NCBI RefSeq assembly: GCF_000717745.1
Contig: NZ_JOBH01000007.1
Location: 124,001 to 188,000 of the forward strand
Source of the DNA: Streptomyces violens
GTDB lineage: Bacteria > Actinomycetota > Actinomycetes > Streptomycetales > Streptomycetaceae
Direction of reading: 5' to 3'
DNA: 64,000 nt
Made by a program: the position numbers and the translations under genes. Shown one piece after another: positions 1 through 8,970 of the stretch. Every line of letters starts with the position of its first letter. Position 1 is the first letter of the stretch. A model generated the notes under the pieces. That model was not told the DNA's origin, searched no databases, and saw only the letters and a program-made list of their open reading frames with translations.

Positions 1-739
1 CGGACATGTGCACGCGGATCTGGTGCGTGCGGCCGGTCTCCAGCTTGATGTCCAGCAGGCTGGCCGCGCGGAACGCCTCGACGAGGTCGTAGTGCGTGAC
101 GGACGGCTTGCCGTCGGCGGTCACGGCCCACTTGTAGTCGTGCTGCGGGTGGCGGCCGATCGGGGCGTCGATCGTGCCGCTGAGCGGGTCGGGGTGGCCC
201 TGGACGAGGGCGTTGTACCGCTTCTCCGGGACGCGCTCCTTGAACTGCCGCTTCAGGGACGTGTACGCGCGCTCGGACTTGGCCACGACCATCAGGCCCG
301 ACGTGCCGACGTCCAGGCGGTGCACCACGCCCTGGCGCTCGGCGGCGCCGGAGGTGGAGATGCGGTACCCGGCGGCTGCCAGGCCGCCGATGACGGTCGT
401 GCCGGTCCAGCCGGGGCTGGGGTGCGCGGCGACGCCGACCGGCTTCATGATCACCACGACGTCGTCGTCGTCATGGATGATCTCCATGCCCTCGACGGGC
501 TCGGCGACGATCTCCACGGGGGCCGGGGCCTGCGGCATCTCGACTTCCAGCCAGGCGCCGCCGTGCACCCGCTCGGACTTCATCACCTCGGACCCGTCGA
601 CCCGGACCTTTCCGGCGGCGGCGAGCTCGGCCGCCTTCGTACGGGAAAAGCCGAACATGCGGGCCAGCGCGGCGTCGACGCGCTCGCCCTCCAGGCCGTC
701 CGGTACGGGCAGGGTGCGGATCTCGGGAATCGTGCTCAC
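1..739 (-). CDS. RluD-family 23S rRNA pseudouridine synthase (3' end cut by window edge)
   Basis: Converts specific uridines to pseudouridine in RNA, probably 23S rRNA as in RluD. Read on the minus strand from a GTG at 739 ([15 protein letters not shown]). The first ~60 residues form an S4-like RNA-binding domain ([21 protein letters not shown]). The synthase domain follows, with the catalytic-Asp motif [10 protein letters not shown] and later [10 protein letters not shown] near the window edge. About 246 residues are visible; the C-terminal ~60 expected for a ~310-residue family member lie outside the window. It sits downstream of lspA on the same strand with a short gap, a pairing common in bacteria. 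The family is certain; the exact target uridine is inferred. Confidence 0.93.
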   Translation of the reverse strand, partial: MSTIPEIRTLPVPDGLEGERVDAALARMFGFSRTKAAELAAAGKVRVDGSEVMKSERVHGGAWLEVEMPQAPAPVEIVAEPVEGMEIIHDDDDVVVIMKPVGVAAHPSPGWTGTTVIGGLAAAGYRISTSGAAERQGVVHRLDVGTSGLMVVAKSERAYTSLKRQFKERVPEKRYNALVQGHPDPLSGTIDAPIGRHPQHDYKWAVTADGKPSVTHYDLVEAFRAASLLDIKLETGRTHQIRVHMS

Positions 740-818
740 CCCACGAGTATGGCAGTCCCCGCGGACACTTCCGCCGGCCCCGTCCCCGCCTGTGGAAAAC
801 CCCCGCGGGGCCCGGGAT

Positions 819-1430
819 TCAGTCCTTGTGGACGGTGCCGTCCGGGTCCAGGCCGCGGAAGGAGAGCAGCACGATCAGGATGCCGCCGCAGACGATCCCG
901 GAGTCGGCGAGGTTGAAGACCGCGAAGTGCGCGGGGGCGATGAAGTCGACCACCGCGCCCTGGAAGACGCCGGGCGAGCGGAAGATCCGGTCGGTGAGGT
1001 TGCCGAAGGCGCCGCCGAGCAGCAGGCCGAGCGCGAGGGCCCAGGGCAGGCTGTAGAGCTTGCGGGCGATCCGGAAGATCACCACGATCACCGCGGCGGC
1101 GATCAGCGTCAGGAAGACGGTCAGCGCCTCGCCCATGCTGAAGGCGGCGCCGCGGTTGCGGATCACCTCGAACTGCAGCAGCGTGCCGATCACCTGGACC
1201 GGCTCGTGGTGCTCCAGCTTGGCGACCACCAGCAGCTTGCTGCCGAGGTCCAGGAGGTACACGATCAGCGCGACGAGCAGCAGCGCGCCGATCCGCCGCG
1301 GCCCGCGCGGCGCGGCCGTGGCGCCCGTCGCGCCCGTCTCAGGGGTTCCCTGCTCGGCGTCCCCGCCGTCCCCCTGCCCGGGCTCCGGTTCGTTGCCCGG
1401 CGTACCGGTGATGCGCTCCGCCTCTGCCAC
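819..1430 (-). CDS. lspA: Lipoprotein signal peptidase II (LspA)
   Basis: Membrane aspartyl protease that removes the signal peptide from diacylglyceryl-prolipoproteins. The 203-residue protein from GTG 1430 starts with ~45 Gly/Glu/Pro-rich, probably cytosolic residues. Four membrane helices follow (first: [20 protein letters not shown]). The family signatures are present: NRGAAFS and the C-terminal VDF...FNLADSGI, which contain the two catalytic Asp residues. An in-frame upstream extension exists but is Arg/Pro-rich and has no membrane or signal character, so I chose the GTG directly before the acidic segment. The usual length is ~160-200, so the N-terminal tail is a modest extension typical of Streptomyces. 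Confidence 0.93.
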   Translation of the reverse strand: MAEAERITGTPGNEPEPGQGDGGDAEQGTPETGATGATAAPRGPRRIGALLLVALIVYLLDLGSKLLVVAKLEHHEPVQVIGTLLQFEVIRNRGAAFSMGEALTVFLTLIAAAVIVVIFRIARKLYSLPWALALGLLLGGAFGNLTDRIFRSPGVFQGAVVDFIAPAHFAVFNLADSGIVCGGILIVLLSFRGLDPDGTVHKD

Positions 1431-1552
1431 GTGTGAGTCCCTCAGCCCGTTCCGAGTCCGCGGCCAGGCCCCCGCCTGGCTGAGGTCGAGGGTACGGCAC
1501 CGGGGACAGCCGCAGGTGAGTACGGGTACGGGTATGCGTATCCGTACGGCAC

Positions 1553-1580
1553 GGGGCCGGGGCAGCACTGCCCCGGCCCC
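1553..1580 (-). terminator. Hairpin terminator after the TraR/DksA gene
   Basis: GGGGCCGGGGC and its exact complement GCCCCGGCCCC face each other around a short loop, 8 bases past the stop codon at 1589. There is no U-tract, as is common for Streptomyces terminators. Confidence 0.65.
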
Positions 1581-1588
1581 GCCCGCTC

Positions 1589-2680
1589 CTACCGGCGCTC
1601 GGTCTTCTGCTTGCACTCCACGCAGAGCGTGGCCCGGGGGAACGCCTGCATACGGGCCTTGCCGATCGGCTTGCCGCAGTTCTCGCAGAGCCCGTACGTG
1701 CCCGCGTCCAGCCGCTCCAGCGCCCGTTCGGTCTGGTGCAGCATCTCGCGCGCGTTGGAGGCCAGCGCCATCTCGTGCTCGCGGGTGATGTTCTTCGAGC
1801 CGGTGTCGGCCTCGTCACCCGTGCTGTCGCTGGAGTCCCGCATCAGGCCCGCGATGGCGTCCTCGGAGGACCGGATCTCCTCGCGCAGCCGGTTCTCCTC
1901 CTCCCGCAGCATCGAACGGGCCTCGTCGGCCTCGGCCTCCGACCACGGCTCCTCGCCCGGCCGTACGGGCAGCTCGGCGGCGGTCGCCGGGCCGGTACGC
2001 GCCTTGGGCAGGGCCGTCGCGGCGGCCGTCTGCTCACTGTCGTCCACCGCAGCGGCCGGTGCCCCGCCCGGAGTCTTCTTCGCCACCACCGTCTTGGCTC
2101 CCGTCTTCTCAGCGGGCACCGCCTCTTCCGGCGGTGCAGCCTTCCTGGCCGTGCTCTTGCCGGCGGCCGTCCCGGCCGTCGTCCCCTCGGCCTCGGTGTC
2201 CCCGGCGGACGCCTTCTTCGCCGTGGTCCGCCCGGCCGGGGCTTTCTTGGCCGGCGCCTTCTTGGCCGCGGCCTTCTTGCCCGGGGTCTTCTTGTGCGCG
2301 CTCTCCTCGGGGGGCGGATTCCCGGTCGCGGTCCTGTCCGTCCCGGTGTCGTCGGCCTCTGCGGGAGCGTGCCCCGTCGCGGCTTCCTCGGCCGCGGCGT
2401 CCTCGGGTGCGTCCTCCCCCACCGGCGCGTTCCCGGTCGCCGTCTTCTTCGCCGCGGCCTTCTTCGCCGCCTTACCGGCCGGCGCCTTCTTCGCGGAGGT
2501 CTGCTGTGCCGCGTCCGCCCCGAGAGGCGCGCCGCCGGCCCGCGTCGCCTCGTCCGGCCGGCCCGTCACGGGGTCGGGGGCCGGGTCCGTCGCCGGGTCC
2601 CCGGCCGCGGCTCCGTCCGGCGGCGCGCCCCGTCCGTGCGCCGCCGTGCTGTCGTGCGCGGCGGTCTCTTTCGCCACCAT
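1589..2680 (-). CDS. TraR/DksA zinc-finger protein with Lys/Ala-rich N-terminal arm
   Basis: 363 residues from ATG 2680 ([11 protein letters not shown]), preceded by GAAGGG nine bases upstream; this ribosome site is why the longer in-frame start was not used. Residues ~1-240 are low complexity, with many [13 protein letters not shown] blocks resembling histone H1 tails. The last ~110 residues form a DksA-like coiled coil ([18 protein letters not shown]) and a C4 zinc finger, CENCGKP...CVECKQ. The family binds RNA polymerase through its secondary channel or acts as a small zinc regulator. The basic arm suggests extra DNA or RNA contact, which is inference. It is divergent from ileS and upstream of lspA. 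Confidence 0.85.
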   Translation of the reverse strand: MVAKETAAHDSTAAHGRGAPPDGAAAGDPATDPAPDPVTGRPDEATRAGGAPLGADAAQQTSAKKAPAGKAAKKAAAKKTATGNAPVGEDAPEDAAAEEAATGHAPAEADDTGTDRTATGNPPPEESAHKKTPGKKAAAKKAPAKKAPAGRTTAKKASAGDTEAEGTTAGTAAGKSTARKAAPPEEAVPAEKTGAKTVVAKKTPGGAPAAAVDDSEQTAAATALPKARTGPATAAELPVRPGEEPWSEAEADEARSMLREEENRLREEIRSSEDAIAGLMRDSSDSTGDEADTGSKNITREHEMALASNAREMLHQTERALERLDAGTYGLCENCGKPIGKARMQAFPRATLCVECKQKTERR

Positions 2681-3002
2681 GGCCGCGATCCCTTCACGTA
2701 TGTGATCTTGCTCGCGAATCGTGACCGGAACGATAAATCGACTCACAGCACGCGGCAACGGGACGCACCGCCCTCCACCGTCCGGTCTCCCCGCACGGGA
2801 GCCCGGTCTGCATCCGTTGTGCCCCGCTCCCCGCCCGGTAATCCGGCAGCGATCCGGCAGCCCATCAGGGGCGCGGCGGCTCCTTCGTACGCCTGCCGCA
2901 TTCCGTCGCGTTGCGTATCGCCATTCGGGTCAAGCTTCCCGCCGCCGGTACCTCAGTCGGCGCAGCCCGGAAAACCGGTCGGCCGTCCCGTCCCGCGCCC
3001 CG
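2681..3002. other. Divergent intergenic region between the DksA-like gene and the ileS leader
   Basis: About 320 bases without a credible gene. It must hold the minus-strand promoter for the DksA-like gene and the plus-strand promoter for ileS. No strong -35/-10 pair was recognised for the former. Open frames here are in arbitrary phases with poor codon use. Confidence 0.5.
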
Positions 3003-3008
3003 TACACT
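3003..3008 (+). promoter_or_regulatory. Candidate -10 box (TACACT) for ileS
   Basis: TACACT lies just before the T-box leader and would place the transcript start near 3015. No convincing -35 lies 17-18 bases upstream, so the call rests on the -10 match and position only. Confidence 0.4.
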
Positions 3009-3014
3009 GGGGCC

Positions 3015-3288
3015 AGCGAAAGGCGTGGATGGGACGAGTAGCGCCGTACGCAGCCAAGAGCGACCCGGGGACGGTGGGAGCCCGGGGGTGTGCGCGACGT
3101 GAAGATCATCCCGGAGCCGCCGGAAGAACGCCCCAGGAGTCCCCTGGGTGTCACTAGACCCGGCATCGCGACCCCAATGAGGGGGCCGAGGAGTTCCTTC
3201 TCGGCCAAGGAGGGTGGTACCGCGGGAGCAGCAGCTCTCGTCCCTCCGGTCGGAGAACGCAAGCGGTGTCCGCCGGAGGAAGCCCCCG
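3015..3288 (+). promoter_or_regulatory. Translational T-box riboswitch of ileS
   Basis: Senses uncharged tRNA-Ile and opens translation of ileS. The diagnostic T-box sequence AGGGTGGTACCGCG lies at 3211-3224. The leader has no terminator; instead GGAGGG (3209-3214) can pair with CCCTCC (3242-3247). The same CCTCCGG (3243-3249) is an exact complement of CCGGAGG (3273-3279), which contains the ileS ribosome-binding site. This is the expected sequestrator/antisequestrator switch. Candidate Ile specifier codons AUC AUC are at 3105-3110 in the short 5' stem region. The T-box call is firm; the specifier position and leader start are inferred. Actinobacterial ileS T-boxes are known to act on translation. 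Confidence 0.92.
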
Positions 3289-6200
3289 ATGAGTCCCACA
3301 CCCCAGTACAACCAGGTGCCCGCGCAGGTGGACCTGCCCGCTCTTGAGCACGCCGTGCTCGACTTCTGGCAGGAACAGAAGGTCTTCGCGCGCACTCTCG
3401 AGCAGTCCGAGGGACGCCCGGAGTGGGTGTTCTACGAGGGCCCGCCCACGGCGAACGGCATGCCCGGCGCGCACCACATCGAGGCCCGCGTCTTCAAGGA
3501 CGTCTTCCCCCGCTTCCGGACCATGCAGGGCTACCACGTCGGCCGCAAGGCCGGCTGGGACTGCCACGGCCTCCCGGTCGAGCTGGCCGTGGAGAAGGAG
3601 CTGGGGTTCAACGGCAAGAAGGACATCGAGGCGTACGGCATCGCCGAGTTCAACGCCAAGTGCCGCGAGTCGGTGACCCGCCACACGGACGCCTTCGCCG
3701 AGCTCACCACCCGTATGGGCTACTGGACCGACCTCGACGCCCCGTACCGCACGATGGACTCCGACTACATCGAGTCGGTGTGGTGGTCGCTGAAGGAGAT
3801 CTTCAAGAAGGGCCTGCTGGTCCAGGACCACCGCGTCGCCCCCTGGTGCCCGCGCTGCGGCACCGGCCTCTCGGACCACGAGCTGGCCCAGGGGTACGAG
3901 ACGGTCGTCGACCCCTCTGTCTACGTCCGCCTCCCGCTGACCTCCGGCCCGCTGGCCGGCGAGGCGGCGCTGCTGATCTGGACGACCACGCCCTGGACGC
4001 TGGTCTCCAACACCGCGGTCGCCGCGCACCCGGACGTCACGTACGTCGTCGCCACCGACGGCAACGAGAAGCTGGTCGTCGCCGAGCAGCTCGTCGAGAA
4101 GGCGCTGGGCGAGGGCTGGACGGCCACCGGGCAGACCTTCACCGGCCGCGAGATGGAGCGCTGGGCGTACGAGCGCCCGTTCGGCCTGGTCGAGCTCGAA
4201 GGCGCCAACTTCGTCGTCAACGCCGACTACGTCACCACCGAGGACGGCACGGGCCTGGTCCACCAGGCGCCCGCCTTCGGTGAGGACGACCTCAAGACCT
4301 GCAAGGGCTACGGCCTGCCGGTCGTGAACCCGGTCCGCCCCGACGGCACCTTCGAGGAGGACCTCGCCCTGGTCGGCGGGCAGTTCTTCAAGAAGGCCGA
4401 CGAGGCGCTGGTCGCCGACCTGGACGCGCGCGGCCTGCTGTTCCGTCATGTCGCGTACGAGCACAGCTACCCGCACTGCTGGCGCTGCCACACGGCGCTG
4501 CTGTACTACGCCCAGCCGTCCTGGTACATCCGCACCACGGCCGTCAAGGACGCGCTGCTGCGGGAGAACGAGAACACCAACTGGTACCCGGAGTCGGTCA
4601 AGCACGGCCGCTTCGGCGACTGGCTGAACAACAACATCGACTGGGCGCTGTCCCGGAACCGCTACTGGGGCACCCCGCTGCCCATCTGGCGCTGCGAGGA
4701 GAACCACCTCACCTGCGTCGGCTCGCTCGCCGAGCTGACGGAGCTGACGGGCACGGACCAGACCGGCCTGGACCCGCACCGCCCCTTCATCGACGACATC
4801 ACCTTCACCTGCTCCCACGAGGGGTGCTCGGCGGAGGCCGTGCGCGTCCCCGAGGTCATCGACGCCTGGTACGACTCGGGTTCGATGCCGTTCGCGCAGT
4901 GGGGCTACCCGTACCGCAACAAGGACCTCTTCGAGAAGCGGTACCCGGCGCAGTTCATCTCCGAGGCCATCGACCAGACCCGCGGCTGGTTCTACACGCT
5001 GATGGCGGTCGGCACGCTCGTCTTCGACAAGTCCTCGTACGAGAACGTCGTCTGCCTGGGCCACATCCTCGCCGAGGACGGCCGGAAGATGTCCAAGCAC
5101 CTGGGCAACATCCTCCAGCCGATCCCGCTGATGGACCAGCACGGCGCGGACGCGGTGCGCTGGTTCATGGCCGCCGGCGGCTCCCCGTGGGCCGCGCGCC
5201 GCGTCGGTCACGGCACGATCCAGGAGGTCGTCCGCAAGACGCTCCTGACGTACTGGAACACCGTCGCGTTCCAGGCGCTGTACGCGCGCACGACCGGCTG
5301 GGCGCCGAGCGCGTCCGACCCGGCGCCGGCCGACCGCCCGGTCCTGGACCGCTGGCTGCTCGGCGAGCTGAACTCGCTGGTCGAGGAGGTCACCACGGCG
5401 CTGGAGTCGTACGACACCCAGCGCGCGGGCAAGGCGCTCTCCGCCTTCGTCGACGACCTCTCGAACTGGTACGTACGCCGCTCCCGCCGCCGCTTCTGGC
5501 AGGGCGAGCCGGCGGCCCTGCGCACCCTCCACGAGGTCATCGAGACGGTCACCCGTCTCATGGCCCCGCTGACCCCCTTCATCACCGAGCGGGTCTGGCA
5601 GGACCTGGTCGTCCCGGTCACCCCGGACGCGCCGGACTCCGTCCACCTGTCCTCCTGGCCGGTGGCGGACACCTCGGCGATCGACCCGACGCTCTCCGCG
5701 CAGATGGTCCTGGTCCGCCGGCTGGTCGAGCTGGGCCGCGCCACGCGTGCCGAGTCCGGCGTGAAGACCCGCCAGCCGCTGTCCCGCGCGCTGGTCGCCG
5801 CGGCCGGCTTCGAGACGCTCGACGACGAGCTGCGCACCCAGATCACCGAGGAGCTGAACGTCAGCTCCCTGGCCTCGCTCTCCGAGGTCGGCGGCTCGCT
5901 GGTCGACACCACGGCCAAGGCCAACTTCCGTGCACTGGGCAAGCGGTTCGGCAAGGGCGTCCAGGCGGTCGCCAAGGCCATCGCCGACGCGGACGCGGCG
6001 GCCCTGTCGCTGGCGCTGCGCGAGGGCACGGCCTCGGTCGAGGTCGACGGCGAGACGGTCACCCTGGCGCCGGACGAGGTGATCATCACCGAGACCCCGC
6101 GCGAGGGCTGGTCGGTGGCCTCCGACTCGGGCGCGACCGTCGCCCTGGACCTGGAGATCACCCCGGAGCTGCGCCGCGCGGGCCTCGCCCGCGACGCGAT

Positions 6201-6432
6201 CCGCCTGATCCAGGAGGCCCGCAAGAACAGCGGCCTGGACGTCGCGGACCGGATCGCCCTCCGCTGGACCTCGGACGACGAAGAGGTCCGCACGGCCCTG
6301 ACCGACCACGCGGCCCTGATCTCCGACGAGGTCCTGGCAACGGACTTCTCTGCGGGTGACGCGGACGACACATACGGCGAGCCGTTCACGGACGAGGCAC
6401 TGTCGCTGACGTTCCGGCTGCGCAAGGCATAA
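3289..6432 (+). CDS. ileS: Isoleucyl-tRNA synthetase with GXHH signature
   Basis: Charges tRNA-Ile with isoleucine. 1,047 residues from ATG 3289, with GGAGGA eight bases before it. A longer in-frame start would begin inside the T-box and was rejected. The Rossmann fold is split by the CP1 editing domain (LLIWTTTPWTLVSNTAV). The KMSKS loop reads KMSKH at 600-604, and an anticodon-binding domain follows. The first class I signature is unusual: residues 60-63 read GAHH (in MPGAHHIEA) where most synthetases have HXGH. This GXHH swap is reported for some type 2 isoleucyl-tRNA synthetases that are extremely resistant to mupirocin. It is a single gene controlled by the T-box and ends before a strong hairpin. 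Confidence 0.97.
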   Translation: MSPTPQYNQVPAQVDLPALEHAVLDFWQEQKVFARTLEQSEGRPEWVFYEGPPTANGMPGAHHIEARVFKDVFPRFRTMQGYHVGRKAGWDCHGLPVELAVEKELGFNGKKDIEAYGIAEFNAKCRESVTRHTDAFAELTTRMGYWTDLDAPYRTMDSDYIESVWWSLKEIFKKGLLVQDHRVAPWCPRCGTGLSDHELAQGYETVVDPSVYVRLPLTSGPLAGEAALLIWTTTPWTLVSNTAVAAHPDVTYVVATDGNEKLVVAEQLVEKALGEGWTATGQTFTGREMERWAYERPFGLVELEGANFVVNADYVTTEDGTGLVHQAPAFGEDDLKTCKGYGLPVVNPVRPDGTFEEDLALVGGQFFKKADEALVADLDARGLLFRHVAYEHSYPHCWRCHTALLYYAQPSWYIRTTAVKDALLRENENTNWYPESVKHGRFGDWLNNNIDWALSRNRYWGTPLPIWRCEENHLTCVGSLAELTELTGTDQTGLDPHRPFIDDITFTCSHEGCSAEAVRVPEVIDAWYDSGSMPFAQWGYPYRNKDLFEKRYPAQFISEAIDQTRGWFYTLMAVGTLVFDKSSYENVVCLGHILAEDGRKMSKHLGNILQPIPLMDQHGADAVRWFMAAGGSPWAARRVGHGTIQEVVRKTLLTYWNTVAFQALYARTTGWAPSASDPAPADRPVLDRWLLGELNSLVEEVTTALESYDTQRAGKALSAFVDDLSNWYVRRSRRRFWQGEPAALRTLHEVIETVTRLMAPLTPFITERVWQDLVVPVTPDAPDSVHLSSWPVADTSAIDPTLSAQMVLVRRLVELGRATRAESGVKTRQPLSRALVAAAGFETLDDELRTQITEELNVSSLASLSEVGGSLVDTTAKANFRALGKRFGKGVQAVAKAIADADAAALSLALREGTASVEVDGETVTLAPDEVIITETPREGWSVASDSGATVALDLEITPELRRAGLARDAIRLIQEARKNSGLDVADRIALRWTSDDEEVRTALTDHAALISDEVLATDFSAGDADDTYGEPFTDEALSLTFRLRKA

Positions 6433-6470
6433 CCCCCACGGGCCGCCCCGGCCCGTACGAACGACACACC

Positions 6471-6502
6471 GAGGCCCCCGGTTCGAGCGAACCGGGGGCC
6501 TC
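6471..6502 (+). terminator. Terminator hairpin after ileS
   Basis: Perfect 14-bp stem (GAGGCCCCCGGTTC with its complement) and GAGC loop, 38 bases past the ileS stop. Confidence 0.85.
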
Positions 6503-6606
6503 GGCACATCAGGGGCGCGGGGAACTGCGCGAGCAACCAAACGGCGCCGCAGCCCGCCGTCAGCCTGACCGCCAACGGCGAACATCGGCCCACGCCGAAG
6601 GCGAAA

Positions 6607-6645
6607 GGGCCGGGCCCCCGGGGAAAATCCCCAGGGGCCCGGCCC
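6607..6645 (-). terminator. Terminator hairpin after divIVA
   Basis: Long GC hairpin (GGGCCGGGCCCC...GGGGCCCGGCCC with an inner GGGG/CCCC step and AAAAT loop), ~64 bases beyond the divIVA stop and facing the ileS terminator. It probably closes the whole dcw block. Confidence 0.75.
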
Positions 6646-6708
6646 TGATTGCCGACTGTGCCCACCGCGCCGGCGCGCGCCCGATCGGACGCCCGACGCG
6701 ACAGCGTC

Positions 6709-7827
6709 CTAGTTGTCGTCCTCGTCGATGAGGAAGCCACGCATCGGCGACGGAGCCTGCTGCATCTGCTGCTGGCCCTGCGGCCGGACCGGCGCCATCG
6801 GCTGGGTCATGGCGGGCGACATCTGCTGCTGACCGCCGTACGACGGGGCGTTGCTGCCGTTCGAGCCGCCGTGGCCGCCCATGGACTGGTTGCCGCCCAT
6901 GGTGTGGCTGGAGCCGCCGCCCATGGAGCCGGCACCGGCCGACGCCATCGACGGGGACGCCGGCAGCGAAGCGGCAGCCGGGGTCCGCGGCGGGGCGAGC
7001 GACTCGTCGGACTGGTTCTCCAGCTGGCGCAGCTGGCTCTCCAGGTACGACTTCAGTCGCGTGCGGTACTCGCGCTCGAAGCCGCGCAGGTCCTCGACCT
7101 TGCGCTCCAGCGTGGCGCGGGCGGACTCCAGGGAGCCCATCGCGACACGGTGCTTCTCCTGCGCGTCCCGCTCCAGCGCGTCGGCCTTGGCGCGGGCGTC
7201 CCGCTCCAGGCCCTCGGCGCGGCTGCGCGCCTCGCCGACGATCTTGTTGGCCTCGGAACGGGCCTCCGCGATCGCCTGGTCGGCGGTCTGCTGCGCCAGC
7301 GACAGCACGCGCGCGGCGCTGTCACCGCCCGGGCCGCCCTGGCCGCCCGGCTGCGGGAGCTGCGGGCCGCCCTGCGGACCACCCATCGGGCCGCCCATGG
7401 GACCGCCGGGGCCCATCTGGCCGCCGTGCGGGCCCTGCGGACCGGGACCGTGGCCACCGGGACCTGCGGGCAGCTGCGGTGCACCGCCGGGCAGCTGGGG
7501 CGGGCCACCCATCCCCTGCTGCTGGCCGGGCGGGACCGGCTGCGGACCCGATATGGCGGCGGGCACAGGGGCACCGGGCCGCTGCTGCTGCGGCGGACCG
7601 TCCTGCTGCTCCTGCTGCTTGCGCATCCCCTGCTGCTGCTGACTCTGGGCGGCAGCACGAGTGGCGGCGGCCAGCTTGGCGCGCAGGTCCTCGTTCTCCC
7701 GGAGCAGACGCGTCAGCTCCGCTTCGACCTCATCGAGGAAGGCATCGACCTCGTCCTCGTCATAGCCTTCTCGGAGGCGGACGGTCGTGAACTGCTTGTT
7801 CCGCACGTCCTCGGGGGTCAACGGCAT
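6709..7827 (-). CDS. divIVA: DivIVA polar growth organiser
   Basis: Coiled-coil scaffold that marks hyphal tips and new branch sites and recruits the wall-synthesis machinery; essential in Streptomyces. 372 residues. The N-terminal membrane-binding DivIVA domain is clear ([38 protein letters not shown] shows it, at residues 1-38), followed by a first coiled coil. A long Gln/Gly/Pro-rich linker (about 75-205) separates it from the second coiled coil ([23 protein letters not shown] onward). The tail is Gly/Ser/Met-rich. The linker is much longer than in Bacillus DivIVA but typical of Streptomyces. It is the last gene of the dcw cluster and ends before a strong hairpin. Confidence 0.96.
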   Translation of the reverse strand: MPLTPEDVRNKQFTTVRLREGYDEDEVDAFLDEVEAELTRLLRENEDLRAKLAAATRAAAQSQQQQGMRKQQEQQDGPPQQQRPGAPVPAAISGPQPVPPGQQQGMGGPPQLPGGAPQLPAGPGGHGPGPQGPHGGQMGPGGPMGGPMGGPQGGPQLPQPGGQGGPGGDSAARVLSLAQQTADQAIAEARSEANKIVGEARSRAEGLERDARAKADALERDAQEKHRVAMGSLESARATLERKVEDLRGFEREYRTRLKSYLESQLRQLENQSDESLAPPRTPAAASLPASPSMASAGAGSMGGGSSHTMGGNQSMGGHGGSNGSNAPSYGGQQQMSPAMTQPMAPVRPQGQQQMQQAPSPMRGFLIDEDDN

Positions 7828-7876
7828 CTCTTCTTCACCTCAACGTAGTCGTCGGCAATCGGCAAGACCGTATCGT

Positions 7877-8161
7877 TCACAGCCGGCTCACGACGGTGAT
7901 CAGGATGTAGACGATGATCATCAGTACGAAGAAGGACAGGTCGAGCGCCACGCCCCCGAGACGCAGCGGCGGTATGACACGCCGCAGAAGCTTGAGTGGC
8001 GGATCAGTGACAGTGTAAGTGGCCTCCAGTACGACCACCATCGCCTTGCCGGGTTGCCATGAACGGGCGAACTGGAACACGTAGTCCATCACCAGCCGGA
8101 AGATCAACACAATGAGGAAGCAGTACAGCGCGATATAGATCACCTGCAGTGCGATGCCCAT
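7877..8161 (-). CDS. ylmG: YggT/YlmG family membrane protein
   Basis: 94 residues from ATG 8161, just after a GGGAAGCGCGAG purine stretch. Two membrane helices flank a conserved loop: VIYIALYCFLIVLIFRLV near the N-terminus and LDLSFFVLMIIVYILITVV at the C-terminus, with TDPPLKLLRRVIPPL between. The family is linked to division and to cytochrome or membrane assembly, but its biochemical role is not settled. It lies between sepF and divIVA, as in many Gram-positive bacteria. Confidence 0.92.
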   Translation of the reverse strand: MGIALQVIYIALYCFLIVLIFRLVMDYVFQFARSWQPGKAMVVVLEATYTVTDPPLKLLRRVIPPLRLGGVALDLSFFVLMIIVYILITVVSRL

Positions 8162-8225
8162 CTCGCGCTTCCCTCTCCCCTTGCCTGTGTCGGCCCTACG
8201 GCCTCGGTGTGCCCGGTGTTGCGTC

Positions 8226-8846
8226 TCAGCTCTGGTTGAAGAACCCGCCCTCTGCGATACGGGCCTTGTCCTCCGCCGTGACATCGACGTTAGCAGGAGA
8301 CAGCAGGAACACCTTCTGTGTCACCCGCTCGATGCTCCCGTGCAAACCGAACACCAACCCGGCCGCAAAGTCGACAAGTCGCTTCGCGTCCGTGTCGTCC
8401 ATCTCCGTCAGATTCATGATCACCGGAGTGCCCTCACGGAAGTGTTCCCCGATGGTACGGGCTTCGTTGTAGGTCCGGGGGTGCAGTGTGGTGATGCGGT
8501 ACGGCTCCCGCTCGGACACAACCTTGGGCATGATCACCGGTGCGTTCTTCTCCAGATTCGGACGTTCGGGTGTGATGGACGCCACGGGGGCGATTCGGGC
8601 GGGTCGTCCGTTTTCCGTACCGACTGGCGGGGACTCGCGCTGCGCCGGCGGCGATACGACTCGTGCCGGTTCGTCCCGTTCGGGGCGTGCTTCGGTGGGC
8701 GGCTGGTGCTGCTGCCGCCTCTCCGGCTCGGGCTCCGGGTCGAGTTCGGGCTCGAAGTCGTCGTCGGGGTCGAAGCCCCGGCCGTCGTACCCATCGTCCT
8801 CCACGAGGCCGAGGTAGACCGCCATCTTGCGCATCGCGCCGGCCAT
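8226..8846 (-). CDS. sepF: SepF cell-division protein
   Basis: Tethers FtsZ filaments to the membrane; especially important in actinobacteria, which lack FtsA. 206 residues. The start [17 protein letters not shown] is the membrane-targeting amphipathic helix. A disordered Asp/Glu/Pro/Arg linker (~20-95) follows, then the SepF core ([29 protein letters not shown]...[26 protein letters not shown]). Upstream (8847-8970) is a 124-base gap with an AT-rich patch, so it may have its own promoter in addition to readthrough from ftsZ. Confidence 0.96.
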   Translation of the reverse strand: MAGAMRKMAVYLGLVEDDGYDGRGFDPDDDFEPELDPEPEPERRQQHQPPTEARPERDEPARVVSPPAQRESPPVGTENGRPARIAPVASITPERPNLEKNAPVIMPKVVSEREPYRITTLHPRTYNEARTIGEHFREGTPVIMNLTEMDDTDAKRLVDFAAGLVFGLHGSIERVTQKVFLLSPANVDVTAEDKARIAEGGFFNQS

Positions 8847-8970
8847 TCTCTGCGTCCTCCGCTCTGTGGTGGATCGGCTCCGTCACCGGTCGCCTTGGAT
8901 CCACTCGGCCTGCCCGTCTTTTGACGGTAATGACCATATTTTGTGCTGTGGTCCGACTTGCTTCGCGACG

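Noticed and set aside
6471..6502. tRNA-like T-arm (GGTTCGA) near the end of ileS
   Set aside because: The match is inside a perfect 14-bp terminator hairpin; no acceptor or anticodon arms fit.
3154..6585. Very long open frame antisense to ileS
   Set aside because: High-GC genes leave long antisense frames open because stop codons are AT-rich. The sequence has no domain, is Arg/Gly/Val biased and mirrors the ileS codon pattern.
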